Assembly: GCF_026191725.2 (NCBI RefSeq) | Contig: NZ_CP120863.1 | Location: 662,001 to 726,000, forward strand | Direction of reading: 5' to 3' | Length of the DNA: 64,000 bases | DNA from: Roseibium porphyridii | GTDB taxonomy: Bacteria > Pseudomonadota > Alphaproteobacteria > Rhizobiales > Stappiaceae | Part shown: one piece after another, positions 55,973-64,000 of the stretch | Layout of the letters: each line of letters opens with the position of its first letter | How positions within the stretch are numbered: position 1 is the stretch's first letter | Translations under genes and position numbers: made by a program | The notes under the pieces: model-generated | What the model was told of the DNA's origin: nothing | What the model saw: the letters and a program-made list of their open reading frames with translations, nothing else | The model's database searches: none

Positions 55973-57295
55973 TTATGCCTCGATCCGTGTCGTTGGAGCG
56001 ACAGCTGGAGCTTTTACGCCAGGTATCTGGCCAAGCGGCATGATCCGAAGGCGCGTGATCCTGTTTTTCTCTCGGCGCAGGACCGTGAACCTGAAACCGT
56101 GAAACGTGAAAATCTGGCGTTCTTCCGGAATCATGCGCGCTTCGTGAATGACAAGTCCGGCGATAGTCGTCGCTTCATCGTCGGGCAGGCTCCAGTCTGC
56201 CGCACGGTTGAGGTCACGGATAGGCACTGACCCGTCCACAATGACCGAGCCGTCAGCTTGTGGTCTCAAGCCTTCCAGTTCCACATCGTGCTCGTCCGCG
56301 ATTTCCCCCACGATTTCTTCCAGAATGTCTTCCAGGGTCACAAGGCCCATCACCTCGCCATATTCGTCGACGACGAGCGAGAAGTGGGACTTGTGTCGCA
56401 GGAACGCGTTCAACTGATCCTGAAGGCTGGTCGTGTCCGGCACAAACCATGCAGGTGCGGCAATGTCCAAAATGTTTATGCCGTCGGTGCCACCATCGGC
56501 TGCGTGGAGTGCGCGCAGCAGGTCCTTTGCATGAAGGACGCCAACAAAATTGTCGCTTTCACCGCGCCAAAGAGGCAGCCGTGTGTACGGAGAGGCGAGG
56601 GCGGCCTCGACAAGCTTTGCAGGGTCCTCGTCAACATTGAGGGCGACCATGTTGGTCCTGTGAACCATGACGTCGGACACTTCCAGTTCGGCCAGGTCCA
56701 AAAGGCCGCCGAGGCGGTCGCGTTCACCCTTTTCCAGACCGCCTTCGATATGTTGCAGATCGACAGCGCCGCGCAGTTCTTCATGCGCGGACAAGATGAA
56801 GGTGTCGGCTCCGACGTTGATGCCGACAACGCGCAAGATCATCCTGACGATCACCTCGACGCCAGCAACAACCGGTCCGAAGACGGCAACCACCACCCGC
56901 ACAATGGGTGAAACCATCACGGCAAATCGTTCCGGATTTGAAATGGCCCATGTTTTTGGAAGGACTTCCGCAAAAACAAGAACCAGAGCCGTCATGACCA
57001 GGGTCGCCAAAGCTACGCCCGCTTCGCCGAAAAGCGAGAGAAAAACACTCGTGGCGAGCGCGGATGCCAGAATATTGACCAGGTTGTTGCCAAGCAGCAG
57101 CGCGCCGATCAGCCTTTCCCTGTTGGCAATTAGCCGGCTGGCCACCCGGGCTCGCCAATCGCCGTTTTTTTCGATCTGGTGCATGCGCGCCCGCGAAGCT
57201 GCGGTCAGCGCCGTTTCGGAGCCGGAGAAGAAACCGGACAGGAACAGAAGCACCAGAATGGCGCCGACCGCCAGCCAGAGAGACGTTTCCATCAT
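55973..57295 (-). CDS. HlyC/CorC-family membrane protein with CBS and transporter-associated domains
   Basis: 440 residues. The N-terminal DUF21/CNNM domain (F-F-S-G-S-E-T-A-L-T-A-A-S near 22) has about four membrane segments. Two CBS modules follow (V-H-R-T-N-M-V-A-L near 210; F-S-L-V-V-D-E-Y-G-E-V-M-G-L-V-T near 310). A CorC_HlyC domain ends it (D-L-N-R, R-F-T-V-L-R-R-E). Likely a magnesium or cobalt exporter; the haemolysin name is historical. Its ATG overlaps the aroB stop. Confidence 0.9.
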   Translation of the reverse strand: MMETSLWLAVGAILVLLFLSGFFSGSETALTAASRARMHQIEKNGDWRARVASRLIANRERLIGALLLGNNLVNILASALATSVFLSLFGEAGVALATLVMTALVLVFAEVLPKTWAISNPERFAVMVSPIVRVVVAVFGPVVAGVEVIVRMILRVVGINVGADTFILSAHEELRGAVDLQHIEGGLEKGERDRLGGLLDLAELEVSDVMVHRTNMVALNVDEDPAKLVEAALASPYTRLPLWRGESDNFVGVLHAKDLLRALHAADGGTDGINILDIAAPAWFVPDTTSLQDQLNAFLRHKSHFSLVVDEYGEVMGLVTLEDILEEIVGEIADEHDVELEGLRPQADGSVIVDGSVPIRDLNRAADWSLPDDEATTIAGLVIHEARMIPEERQIFTFHGFRFTVLRREKNRITRLRIMPLGQIPGVKAPAVAPTTRIEA

Positions 57296-58440
57296 GTTTC
57301 AAGTTTCTCCTTGAGGAAATCCGATACCAGTGCCGGATCGACGCCTTTTTCAACAAAGGCTTCACCGACACCGCGGGTCAAAATGAACGTGAGTGCGCCG
57401 CGACTGACCTTTTTGTCCTGAGCGATGATGTCCATAAAGGTTTCTGCAGGTGGTAACTGGCCTGGAACATCTTTCAGCGAGACCGGAAGTCCGACATCTG
57501 TCAGGTGCTTCTGGACGCGCGCAACGGTCACCTCGTCAATCAGCTGCAGTTTTTCTGAAAACTCGTGCGCAAGCATCATTCCGATCGAGACACCTTCTCC
57601 GTGCACGACGCGCTCGGTTTCATACGAGACGGCTGCTTCAAGTGCGTGGCCGAAAGTATGGCCGAGATTAAGCAATGCACGTCGTCCCGCCTCCAGTTCA
57701 TCAGCGGCCACGACATCGGCTTTGGCCTGGCAGGACCGGGCGACGGCTTGGTCGCGTTCGGGACCTCCTGCAAAGACCGCTTTCCAGTTGGCTTCCAGCC
57801 AACGGAAGAAAGGCTCATCTCCAAGGAGGCCGTATTTGGCAACTTCCGCATAGCCTGCGCGAAAATCGCGGATCGGCAATGTATCCAGAATAGCCGTGTC
57901 GGCGAGAACCAATGCGGGTTGATGGAATGCTCCGATGAGATTCTTGCCATGCCGGGCGTTGATGCCTGTTTTACCTCCGACGGAGCTGTCTACCTGAGCC
58001 AGAAGCGTGGTGGGTACCTGGACGAAAGACATGCCGCGACGGACCGCAGACGCAACAAAGCCTGTGAGGTCGCCAACGACACCGCCGCCAAGCGCGACAA
58101 TGCCATCGCCACGTTCCAGCCTTGCCGCCAGCACTTCATCACAGAGGCGTTCGAATTCCCGAAAACACTTGCTGCTTTCGCCGCTAGGCACGGTCAGCAC
58201 AGTGTGTTCAAGGCCAGCGGCATTGAGGCTTTCGGAAAACGCTTTTTGATGCAATTTCGCAACCGTCTCGTCAACAACCACTGCAAGGCGTGCGCCGGGC
58301 AAGACGGCGGCGATCTCCGCGCCGGCCGCATCCATCACTCCGCGCCCGATCTTGATGTCGTAGCTGCGGGCGCCGAGATCGACTTTGACCTGAGTTCGCT
58401 CTGCTTCGGCTGCGTCAGCCACGTTTGCTTCCATTGTCAT
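57292..58440 (-). CDS. aroB: 3-Dehydroquinate synthase
   Basis: 382-residue NAD- and zinc-dependent enzyme of the shikimate pathway. It contains G-G-G-V-V-G-D-L-T-G-F, Q-V-P-T-T-L-L-A-Q-V-D-S-S-V-G-G-K, and N-L-G-H-T-F-G-H-A-L-E with zinc ligands. ATG 58440 gives the normal length; upstream starts reach into aroK. Order aroK-aroB-corC on the minus strand is typical. Confidence 0.96.
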   Translation of the reverse strand: MTMEANVADAAEAERTQVKVDLGARSYDIKIGRGVMDAAGAEIAAVLPGARLAVVVDETVAKLHQKAFSESLNAAGLEHTVLTVPSGESSKCFREFERLCDEVLAARLERGDGIVALGGGVVGDLTGFVASAVRRGMSFVQVPTTLLAQVDSSVGGKTGINARHGKNLIGAFHQPALVLADTAILDTLPIRDFRAGYAEVAKYGLLGDEPFFRWLEANWKAVFAGGPERDQAVARSCQAKADVVAADELEAGRRALLNLGHTFGHALEAAVSYETERVVHGEGVSIGMMLAHEFSEKLQLIDEVTVARVQKHLTDVGLPVSLKDVPGQLPPAETFMDIIAQDKKVSRGALTFILTRGVGEAFVEKGVDPALVSDFLKEKLET

Positions 58441-58462
58441 TTTGTCTTTGAATTTCTGTGTT

Positions 58463-59104
58463 TCAGGATGCTGCCGAGGCACTTTGCGCATCGTCGCGAT
58501 CAAGATAGTCGGCCAACGTGATGACGATCTGGTCGACCACCGTTTCGTGCGGAACTTCCTTGGATGTGACGGTCAGCGCAGCACGCGCATAAACGGGTTC
58601 GCGCTTTGCCAGAAGGTTTCGCATCGTGCCTTCAGGATCGGGATTTTGCAGCAGCGGTCTCGTTGACCGGCGCCGAACGCGTGCCATGACCGTTTCAAAA
58701 TCCACTTTCAACCAGATCGAAACCCCGTGTTCGGAAATTTCCTGGCGGGTGGCATCGCTCATGAAAGCGCCGCCACCGGTGGCAAGAACCTGGGGACCCT
58801 CTCGCAATATCCGCGCAATGACCCGTTCTTCGCCACTGCGGAAATAAGGTTCGCCATGTTCTGCAAAAATTTCTGATACCGTCATGTTTGCTGCACGCTC
58901 TATTTCGGAATCAGCATCGATGAATTCAAGACCCAGGCGCTGGGCAAGCCGCTTGCCGACTGTGGATTTTCCGCAGCCCATAATTCCAACCAAAACAATA
59001 GAGCGATGCCCGAGCTTTTTAAGGAGCCCGGCCAAATCGATATCTCTGGCATTTGTCCACTCAGGGCCCGTTTCCAGGTCCTGTGTCTTGTCATTTTTCG
59101 TCAT
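58463..59104 (-). CDS. aroK: Shikimate kinase
   Basis: 213 residues. Walker A G-I-M-G-C-G-K-S-T at 40-48, D-A-D-S-E-I-E, G-G-G-A near 112 and lid R-R-S-T-R-P-L-L. It adds phosphate to shikimate. The N-terminal 30 residues are longer than in Escherichia coli AroK, as usual in alphaproteobacteria. Confidence 0.96.
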   Translation of the reverse strand: MTKNDKTQDLETGPEWTNARDIDLAGLLKKLGHRSIVLVGIMGCGKSTVGKRLAQRLGLEFIDADSEIERAANMTVSEIFAEHGEPYFRSGEERVIARILREGPQVLATGGGAFMSDATRQEISEHGVSIWLKVDFETVMARVRRRSTRPLLQNPDPEGTMRNLLAKREPVYARAALTVTSKEVPHETVVDQIVITLADYLDRDDAQSASAAS

Positions 59105-59256
59105 GGCGGCGTTGTATCATATTCACCAAAAAAGACACGGGCTGATCTTGTTTCGGATACCTTAACGTCATCACTTGCGCTGGACGGGGTCTTCTTGAAA
59201 CAATCCGGTGACCGATTCGCCTATGGCATTCACGCTTTTTGCTCGGGAGTCCGCTT

Positions 59257-59400
59257 GTGCCAACCCTGACCCGCCTGCTGCTGGTGTTGTTGCTGCTGGG
59301 TGCACTTGGCTATGGCGCGGTGTTTGCGCTGGCGAATTTCGTCGACCCGCGTGAGCGGGAGATTACCGTTCGCGTCAAGAAGGACGGCTTTGGCCGATAG
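59257..59400 (+). CDS. 47-residue conserved membrane protein upstream of xerD
   Basis: GTG start with GGGAG eight bases ahead. It has one membrane helix ([19 protein letters not shown]) followed by a positively charged tail that reads [12 protein letters not shown]. Short proteins of this pattern sit just before xerD in many rhizobia and are sometimes wrongly annotated as histidine kinases. Its role is unknown. It lies 8 bp from the XerD start. Confidence 0.75.
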   Translation: MPTLTRLLLVLLLLGALGYGAVFALANFVDPREREITVRVKKDGFGR

Positions 59401-59408
59401 GGTCTGAT

Positions 59409-60332
59409 TTGGCAACCGGTTTCGATCTCGAAACGTTTCTTGAGATGTTGGCAGCAGAGCGTGGTGCGGCCGAAAACACGCTTGAAAGCTATCGCCGTGA
59501 TCTTGAAGACTTCTCGGGATTTCTCGGTCGCACAAACCTTGCCGATGCCGGCACAGACAAGATTTCAGCGTATCTCGGGGATCTGAACCGCCGAGGGTTT
59601 GCCGAGACGTCACAGGCCCGGAGATTGTCAGCCCTCAAACAGTTCTACAAGTTCCTCTACTCTGAAGGTGTTCGAGAGGATGATCCGACACGCACATTGT
59701 CAGCACCCAAGCGGCGAGCAGCACTTCCAAAAGTGTTGTCTGTCGACGATGTCGACCGATTGATTGAAACTGCTGAACGGGGTGCTGCGACGCCCCAGAA
59801 GAGTTCGGCTGCCCGCCTGCGTGCACAGCGCCTCTATACGCTTATAGAAGTTCTTTATGCCACTGGACTGCGCGTTTCTGAACTTGTTGCGCTTCCGGTT
59901 ACCGCAGCTTTGCGCGACGCGCGCCTCATCGAAATCACCGGCAAAGGTGGCAAAGAGCGTTTGGTCCCCTTGTCCCATGCCGCACAGGCCGCCATGAAAG
60001 ATTATGTGGCCTTGAGGTCGGCGGAAGGCGCTTATGAGAAAAGTCCCTGGCTGTTTCCCTCTCACGGTGACAGCGGTCACCTGACACGTCAGCATTTTGC
60101 AAGGGAACTCAAGGATCTGGCAGTTGCAGCCGGACTTCCGGCGACAAAAGTCTCACCGCATGTACTCCGGCATGCCTTTGCCTCGCATCTTCTGCAAAAC
60201 GGTGCTGATTTGCGCGTTGTGCAGCAGCTTCTCGGTCATGCCGATATCTCAACGACGCAGATTTACACCCATGTTCTCGACGAACGTCTGAGGGAGCTCG
60301 TCGAGAGCGCGCACCCGTTGGCGCGGCGTTGA
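59409..60332 (+). CDS. xerD: Tyrosine recombinase XerD
   Basis: 307-residue site-specific recombinase that resolves chromosome dimers with XerC at dif. Catalytic residues are all present: R155, K179, H251, R254, H277 and Y286 (I-Y-T-H-V). The N-terminal SAM-like DNA-binding domain starts directly. Start is TTG 59409, with a weak site. Confidence 0.93.
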   Translation: MATGFDLETFLEMLAAERGAAENTLESYRRDLEDFSGFLGRTNLADAGTDKISAYLGDLNRRGFAETSQARRLSALKQFYKFLYSEGVREDDPTRTLSAPKRRAALPKVLSVDDVDRLIETAERGAATPQKSSAARLRAQRLYTLIEVLYATGLRVSELVALPVTAALRDARLIEITGKGGKERLVPLSHAAQAAMKDYVALRSAEGAYEKSPWLFPSHGDSGHLTRQHFARELKDLAVAAGLPATKVSPHVLRHAFASHLLQNGADLRVVQQLLGHADISTTQIYTHVLDERLRELVESAHPLARR

Positions 60333-60406
60333 GTTCCGCTCTATTGCGCTGCAGCATTCGTCGCCTTACACTCCGCTGCCCAAAAATATAGCATCGGGAA
60401 ACATGC

Positions 60407-62047
60407 ATGCTGGAACCTGCCGGCGACTACGAAACGCTGAACACCCGTTTTCAATGGTCTTTGCCCGCAACCTACAACATGGCTGCCGCCATCAGCGACG
60501 TGTGGGCTGCGAAAGATCCAGAGCGTCTGGCAATTCGCCAAGTGCTGACGAATGGCGATGTACGGGACTGGAGCCACCAGCGTCTCAATCAGGCCGCCAA
60601 TCGAATTGCCAATGCATTTGTCGCGAAAGGCATCAGGCGAGGTGACCGGGTGGCACTGCTATTGCCTCAGGTTCCTGAAACCGCGGTTGCACATCTTGCT
60701 GCCTACAAAATCGGCGCAATCGCCGTTCCTCTTGCAGCACTTTTCGGTTTGGAGGCCTTGCGGTACCGCTTGTCGGATTCCGGCGCAAAGGCGCTTGTGA
60801 CCGATTCCGCAGGGCTCGAAAAACTCTCCCAAATCCGTGAGGATCTTCCCGATCTTGACCTTGTCGTCTCCACGGATGGACCGCAATCAGGGGTCTGTTG
60901 TTTCGACGATCTGCAAGCCAAGGCATCGGATCGCTTCGAAACTATTGCCTCCACACCAGATGATCCCGCACTGATGATCTATACGTCGGGAACAACCGGC
61001 CAGCCTAAAGGTGTGTTGCATGGGCACCGGGTCCTATTCGGGCACATGCCGGGGATTGAGCTTTCACAGAATTTCCTGGGGCGAGACGGAGATTTTCTTT
61101 GGACGCCGGCGGATTGGGCCTGGGCCGGCGGCTTGTTAAACGCGTTGTTTCCGGCGCTTACACTCGGCGTTCCTGTGTTGTCTCATGCCACCCGAAAATT
61201 CGATCCCGAATTCGCCTTTAAATTGCTTGAACGAGAAGGCGTTCGCAATGCCTTCATTCCGCCAACAGCGCTGAAAATGCTGCGAGCCGTAGACAGTCCT
61301 GCCCGCCGCTTCAATCTCGCCTGGAGGAGCGTTGGTTCTGCAGGCGAGTCCCTTGGGCGCGAAACGTATGACTGGTTCCAGGGAGAATTCGGGTTTGCGG
61401 TCAACGAGTTTTATGGACAAACCGAATGCAATGCGGTTCTGGGGTCTGTCGCAGAACTCGGCGTCAGCCGTTCCGGCGCCATCGGCAAGGCAATTCCGGG
61501 GCACGCCGTTGCCATTATCGACGACACAGGCATGCCTTTACCGCCTGAAACACTCGGGCAAATTGCCGTGAAGCGGCCGGATCCGGTGATGTTTCTGGAA
61601 TATTGGAACAAGCCAGAAGCAACCCGGGACAAGTTCATTGATGACTGGATGATTACCGGTGACCAGGGGGTCATGGATGAGGATGGGTATGTTCATTTTG
61701 TCGGGCGAGACGATGACATCATCACTTCGGCAAGTTACCGGATCGGTCCGGGGGAAATCGAGGATTGTTTGATCAAGCACCCTTCGATCGCGCTGGCGGC
61801 AGCTATTGGCAAGCCCGATTCGCTGCGCACCGAGATCGTCAAAGCCTATGTCGTTTTGAAACCGGACGCAGAAGGTGGTGAGCAGCTCGAAGACGACATT
61901 CGCGGATTTGTTCGCGAAAGGTTGTCTGCGCACGAATACCCGCGAGAGATCGAATTTGTGGATGAGCTTCCGATGACCACCACCGGCAAGGTCATACGAC
62001 GGAAACTTCGTCAGCAGGCGCGTGACGAGATATCGGTCAGGGCCTGA
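60407..62047 (+). CDS. AMP-forming acyl-CoA synthetase (medium-chain/ACSM-like)
   Basis: 546 residues. The A3 phosphate loop Y-T-S-G-T-T-G-Q-P-K-G lies near 196-206, the Y-G-Q-T-E motif near 342 and the catalytic lysine in T-T-T-G-K-V-I-R-R near 530. It activates an acid with ATP to an acyl-AMP and then to acyl-CoA. The substrate is uncertain (acetate to medium chain, or aromatic). It ends inside the last codons of the convergent gene, an 11-bp overlap. Confidence 0.9.
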   Translation: MLEPAGDYETLNTRFQWSLPATYNMAAAISDVWAAKDPERLAIRQVLTNGDVRDWSHQRLNQAANRIANAFVAKGIRRGDRVALLLPQVPETAVAHLAAYKIGAIAVPLAALFGLEALRYRLSDSGAKALVTDSAGLEKLSQIREDLPDLDLVVSTDGPQSGVCCFDDLQAKASDRFETIASTPDDPALMIYTSGTTGQPKGVLHGHRVLFGHMPGIELSQNFLGRDGDFLWTPADWAWAGGLLNALFPALTLGVPVLSHATRKFDPEFAFKLLEREGVRNAFIPPTALKMLRAVDSPARRFNLAWRSVGSAGESLGRETYDWFQGEFGFAVNEFYGQTECNAVLGSVAELGVSRSGAIGKAIPGHAVAIIDDTGMPLPPETLGQIAVKRPDPVMFLEYWNKPEATRDKFIDDWMITGDQGVMDEDGYVHFVGRDDDIITSASYRIGPGEIEDCLIKHPSIALAAAIGKPDSLRTEIVKAYVVLKPDAEGGEQLEDDIRGFVRERLSAHEYPREIEFVDELPMTTTGKVIRRKLRQQARDEISVRA

Positions 62048-63164
62048 CGCGTTTCTTGAGCTGTCTCACAAGGCGCCGAAGCCGCTGTTCCAATTCCAGG
62101 TCCGCCTGACACAGAGCGCAAAGCTGTGCGCTGAATGCCCCTCCTGAATAAAGCAACGTGCAGGTTTCAAGGCGTCCTCTCCAAAGTGGCTCAATCATGG
62201 TGTGTCCCGGAATGGCAAGGGAATCCGCGCCTTTGAAGCCATTCAGTTTCAGGTTTTCCCGAAACGCATGTACGGCAATCTGGGCTCCCGGAGAATATCG
62301 GGCGAACTCTTCGTCAAAGGCGATTTTCCAGGAAAAAACAGCTCCCCCCTCCACAAAGAGGACCAGTGCGGCCACAAGTGTGTTGCCTGCCCAAAGCTGA
62401 TCGATACGAACACCGTCTTCTGCTGAGCGGTTTGCAATTGCCGCGCGCGCGAATGCTGCGGTTTCCGGTGTGCTCAAAAGTGCGGTTCCCGCCCGTCCTT
62501 TCCAGCCCTTGGCTTCCAGATGCAGAAAGGATTCAAATCCCTGAACGGCTTCGTGGCCAGACAAACTGGAAAACCGCGTCGTGCCGTGGTCATCAAGTCT
62601 GCGCAAGAGGCGGCGCATTTCCTTGCGCCGTTTGCCGCTATAGGCCGATTCAAGCTGTTGGTTCCCGGTTTCGCCGGCTGCGTGAGCTGCTCTGGTCGCA
62701 CATGTGGTCGAACGATAACGTTCCGCCATCGCCGATCTCAATCTGTCAGCTGATGCAGAGTGCAGCGGGAGATAGGGGAAAGCGAGCACACTTTTTGAGC
62801 CGCCCATGGCGTGCAGAAAGGCGGCAATTGCGCCTTGCGAGGCATCCGGGTGCAAGAGCGGTGTTCCCAGCGGAGAATACTCAGTTGCCCAGGTCGAAGT
62901 GACGGGAAAGGCAATGCCAAGTCTGCGGCGACCGACTGGTGCAGCTGCCAGCCAGTGCTGCTTTTGTTTTTCTCTGACGACGACAAGGCGAACCGCCCTG
63001 TTGGCCGTGTGCTCCAGAAACGGTTTTAGGAATTCAGGCCCGAAAAACGGATTGGGATCGATTGAAAGTTTCGCAAGCTGCCGCCAGTTCGCTTCCGGAA
63101 CCGTTGCGCTCAGCGGATCGAACTCAAGGATCTGGTACTGCTGTGCGGCTGTCTGATCACTGAT
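62037..63164 (-). CDS. CelD/BcsL-type GNAT acyltransferase
   Basis: About 375 residues with two GNAT folds, ending in the Acetyltransf_6 block (Y-S-P-G-A-Q-I-A-V-H-A-F, then W-R-G-R-L). Proteins of this type are found in capsule, cellulose and succinoglycan loci. The start is uncertain: TTG 63164, with AAGGA eight bases upstream, is preferred over TTG 63206. It overlaps the stop of the flippase gene. Confidence 0.75.
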   Translation of the reverse strand: MSDQTAAQQYQILEFDPLSATVPEANWRQLAKLSIDPNPFFGPEFLKPFLEHTANRAVRLVVVREKQKQHWLAAAPVGRRRLGIAFPVTSTWATEYSPLGTPLLHPDASQGAIAAFLHAMGGSKSVLAFPYLPLHSASADRLRSAMAERYRSTTCATRAAHAAGETGNQQLESAYSGKRRKEMRRLLRRLDDHGTTRFSSLSGHEAVQGFESFLHLEAKGWKGRAGTALLSTPETAAFARAAIANRSAEDGVRIDQLWAGNTLVAALVLFVEGGAVFSWKIAFDEEFARYSPGAQIAVHAFRENLKLNGFKGADSLAIPGHTMIEPLWRGRLETCTLLYSGGAFSAQLCALCQADLELEQRLRRLVRQLKKRVRP

Positions 63165-64000
63165 CAACCTGGCGGTCCTTGGGTGGAAAAAGCAATAGAA
63201 GAACAAATGTCGTGATATTCAGCTTGCGTTTGGCAACCAATGCAAGCGCTGATGCTTCAAAAAGAATTGCGCAACTTGTTGCGATCGCCGCACCGGCGAG
63301 GCCAAGTAGCGGAATGAAGGCAAGGTTTAGAAGAACGTTGAGCAGAAACGTGACCGCATAAATACCGGCGCAGTTCTTCTGATGCCCTGTCATGGTCAAT
63401 AGCGCGTCGGCAGGACCAACAGATGCACGCGCGAGAACGCCGATCATCAAAATGGCGATCAGCTGGTAACCGCTTTCATAACCACTGCCGAAGAGGGCCA
63501 GTAGCAACGGGGCGATGAGCAAAAGCCCTGCACCTGCCAAAAGCGACGGCCAGAACGTCCAGTGTGTGGCTTTGCGAACATAGTCTTCAAGGCCCTTCTG
63601 GTCTTGCCTGTGCATATAGTCGGAGAACCTGTGTGCCGATGCCGCACGAACTGCGAAATAGACAAAATGCACCAGGGCCAACGTGCGTGAGGCCGCGAAA
63701 TATATGGCGACTTCGTCCGGATCCTGGAAAAAACTGACCATAATGACATCGGCACTGGTGATCAGCTGCAGAAATCCATCCACCATCAACATTGGCAATG
63801 AGATCAGGATCCAGTTCTTCAACTCAATCCTGCGCGGACCGATCGGTACCTGGTGCGAAAGCCGGCGGCTGAGCTGCAAATACTGATAGAGCGCGATGAG
63901 CATTGCCGCGCAAATTGCGACGGTTGCCATTGTGAGGGCATCTGCTTTCAGTCCGGCGAATATCGCCACAAAAAGCAATATCAGGATGGTGAGTGGCCGC
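63157..64000 (-). CDS. Polysaccharide flippase (Wzx/MVF-like), cut by window edge
   Basis: The C-terminal about 280 residues are visible, with about eight membrane segments and the frame open to the right edge. Membrane segments such as L-A-G-A-G-L-L-L-I-A-P-L-L-L-A-L-F-G suit an oligosaccharide-lipid flippase (polysaccharide biosynthesis family). With the acyltransferase it suggests an exopolysaccharide locus beyond the window. Confidence 0.82.
   Translation of the reverse strand, partial: RPLTILILLFVAIFAGLKADALTMATVAICAAMLIALYQYLQLSRRLSHQVPIGPRRIELKNWILISLPMLMVDGFLQLITSADVIMVSFFQDPDEVAIYFAASRTLALVHFVYFAVRAASAHRFSDYMHRQDQKGLEDYVRKATHWTFWPSLLAGAGLLLIAPLLLALFGSGYESGYQLIAILMIGVLARASVGPADALLTMTGHQKNCAGIYAVTFLLNVLLNLAFIPLLGLAGAAIATSCAILFEASALALVAKRKLNITTFVLLLLFPPKDRQVDQ

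Noticed and set aside
1..64000. CRISPR arrays, insertion sequences, prophage genes
   Set aside because: No regularly spaced repeats, transposases, or phage structural genes were seen; XerD is the housekeeping recombinase.

Overview
The window is ordinary chromosomal DNA of an alphaproteobacterium. The best fit is a marine member of the Hyphomicrobiales (Roseibium/Labrenzia/Stappia-like). The reasons are: a seven-iron ferredoxin, CarD and RpoH block beside a SUV3-like helicase; the CobS/CobT aerobic cobaltochelatase; mesaconyl-CoA hydratase of the ethylmalonyl-CoA pathway; the DUF3108, VUT-family and HlyC/CorC families in their usual alphaproteobacterial company; several TRAP transporters; and an Irr-like iron-control box. 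The genus is inference from gene content, not from a search. Nothing looks like a phage, an insertion sequence or a CRISPR array.

Layout. 1-7,680 is a catabolic block: a TRAP transporter, a quinate/shikimate-type dehydrogenase and a QuiC-type 3-dehydroshikimate dehydratase fused to an HPPD-like domain (uptake of a hydroaromatic acid and its conversion to protocatechuate), then a divergent HpcH/HpaI aldolase and PfkB kinase, and a VOC protein. It ends at a tRNA-Arg(CCU). 8,146-13,770 holds an SNase-like secreted protein, an M48 lipoprotein protease, RpoH, CarD, ferredoxin FdxA and an S4 RNA-binding protein. The S4 gene has no ATG, GTG or TTG start; the likeliest start is ATT, overlapping the helicase stop. 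13,770-21,192 holds the large helicase and pyruvate carboxylase, separated by 823 bp of non-coding DNA that contains a long imperfect hairpin. 21,384-25,059 holds a cytochrome P460-like protein, a DUF1254 protein, a class I amidotransferase and a TerB-like protein.

25,197-30,455 is an iron-related operon: imelysin, di-heme oxidoreductase, second imelysin and DUF1513, tightly packed or overlapping, behind an Irr/ICE-like box. An AsmA protein follows. 33,496-37,274 is a second TRAP operon on the minus strand ending in a PEP-mutase/isocitrate-lyase family enzyme, with an attenuator-like hairpin between the binding-protein gene and the membrane genes. 37,540-55,911 is mostly core: an EF-hand peptide, YggS, LeuS-LptE-HolA, mesaconyl-CoA hydratase, an HD-domain protein, an L,D-transpeptidase, AccA, DUF3108, RpmB, a VUT transporter, a GFA protein, a phytase-like protein, CobT-CobS, a J-domain protein and BolA. 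55,973-64,000 holds CorC-like, AroB and AroK (minus), then a 47-residue membrane protein and XerD (plus), an acyl-CoA synthetase, and the start of a surface-polysaccharide locus (CelD/BcsL-type acyltransferase and a truncated flippase).

I found no clearly new multi-gene system. The items most worth checking are the apparent ATT start, the structured intergenic element before pyc, the Irr-box iron operon with a second imelysin lacking its key histidine, the intact metal triad in the QuiC C-terminal half, and the zinc-finger-like J-domain protein next to CobS.
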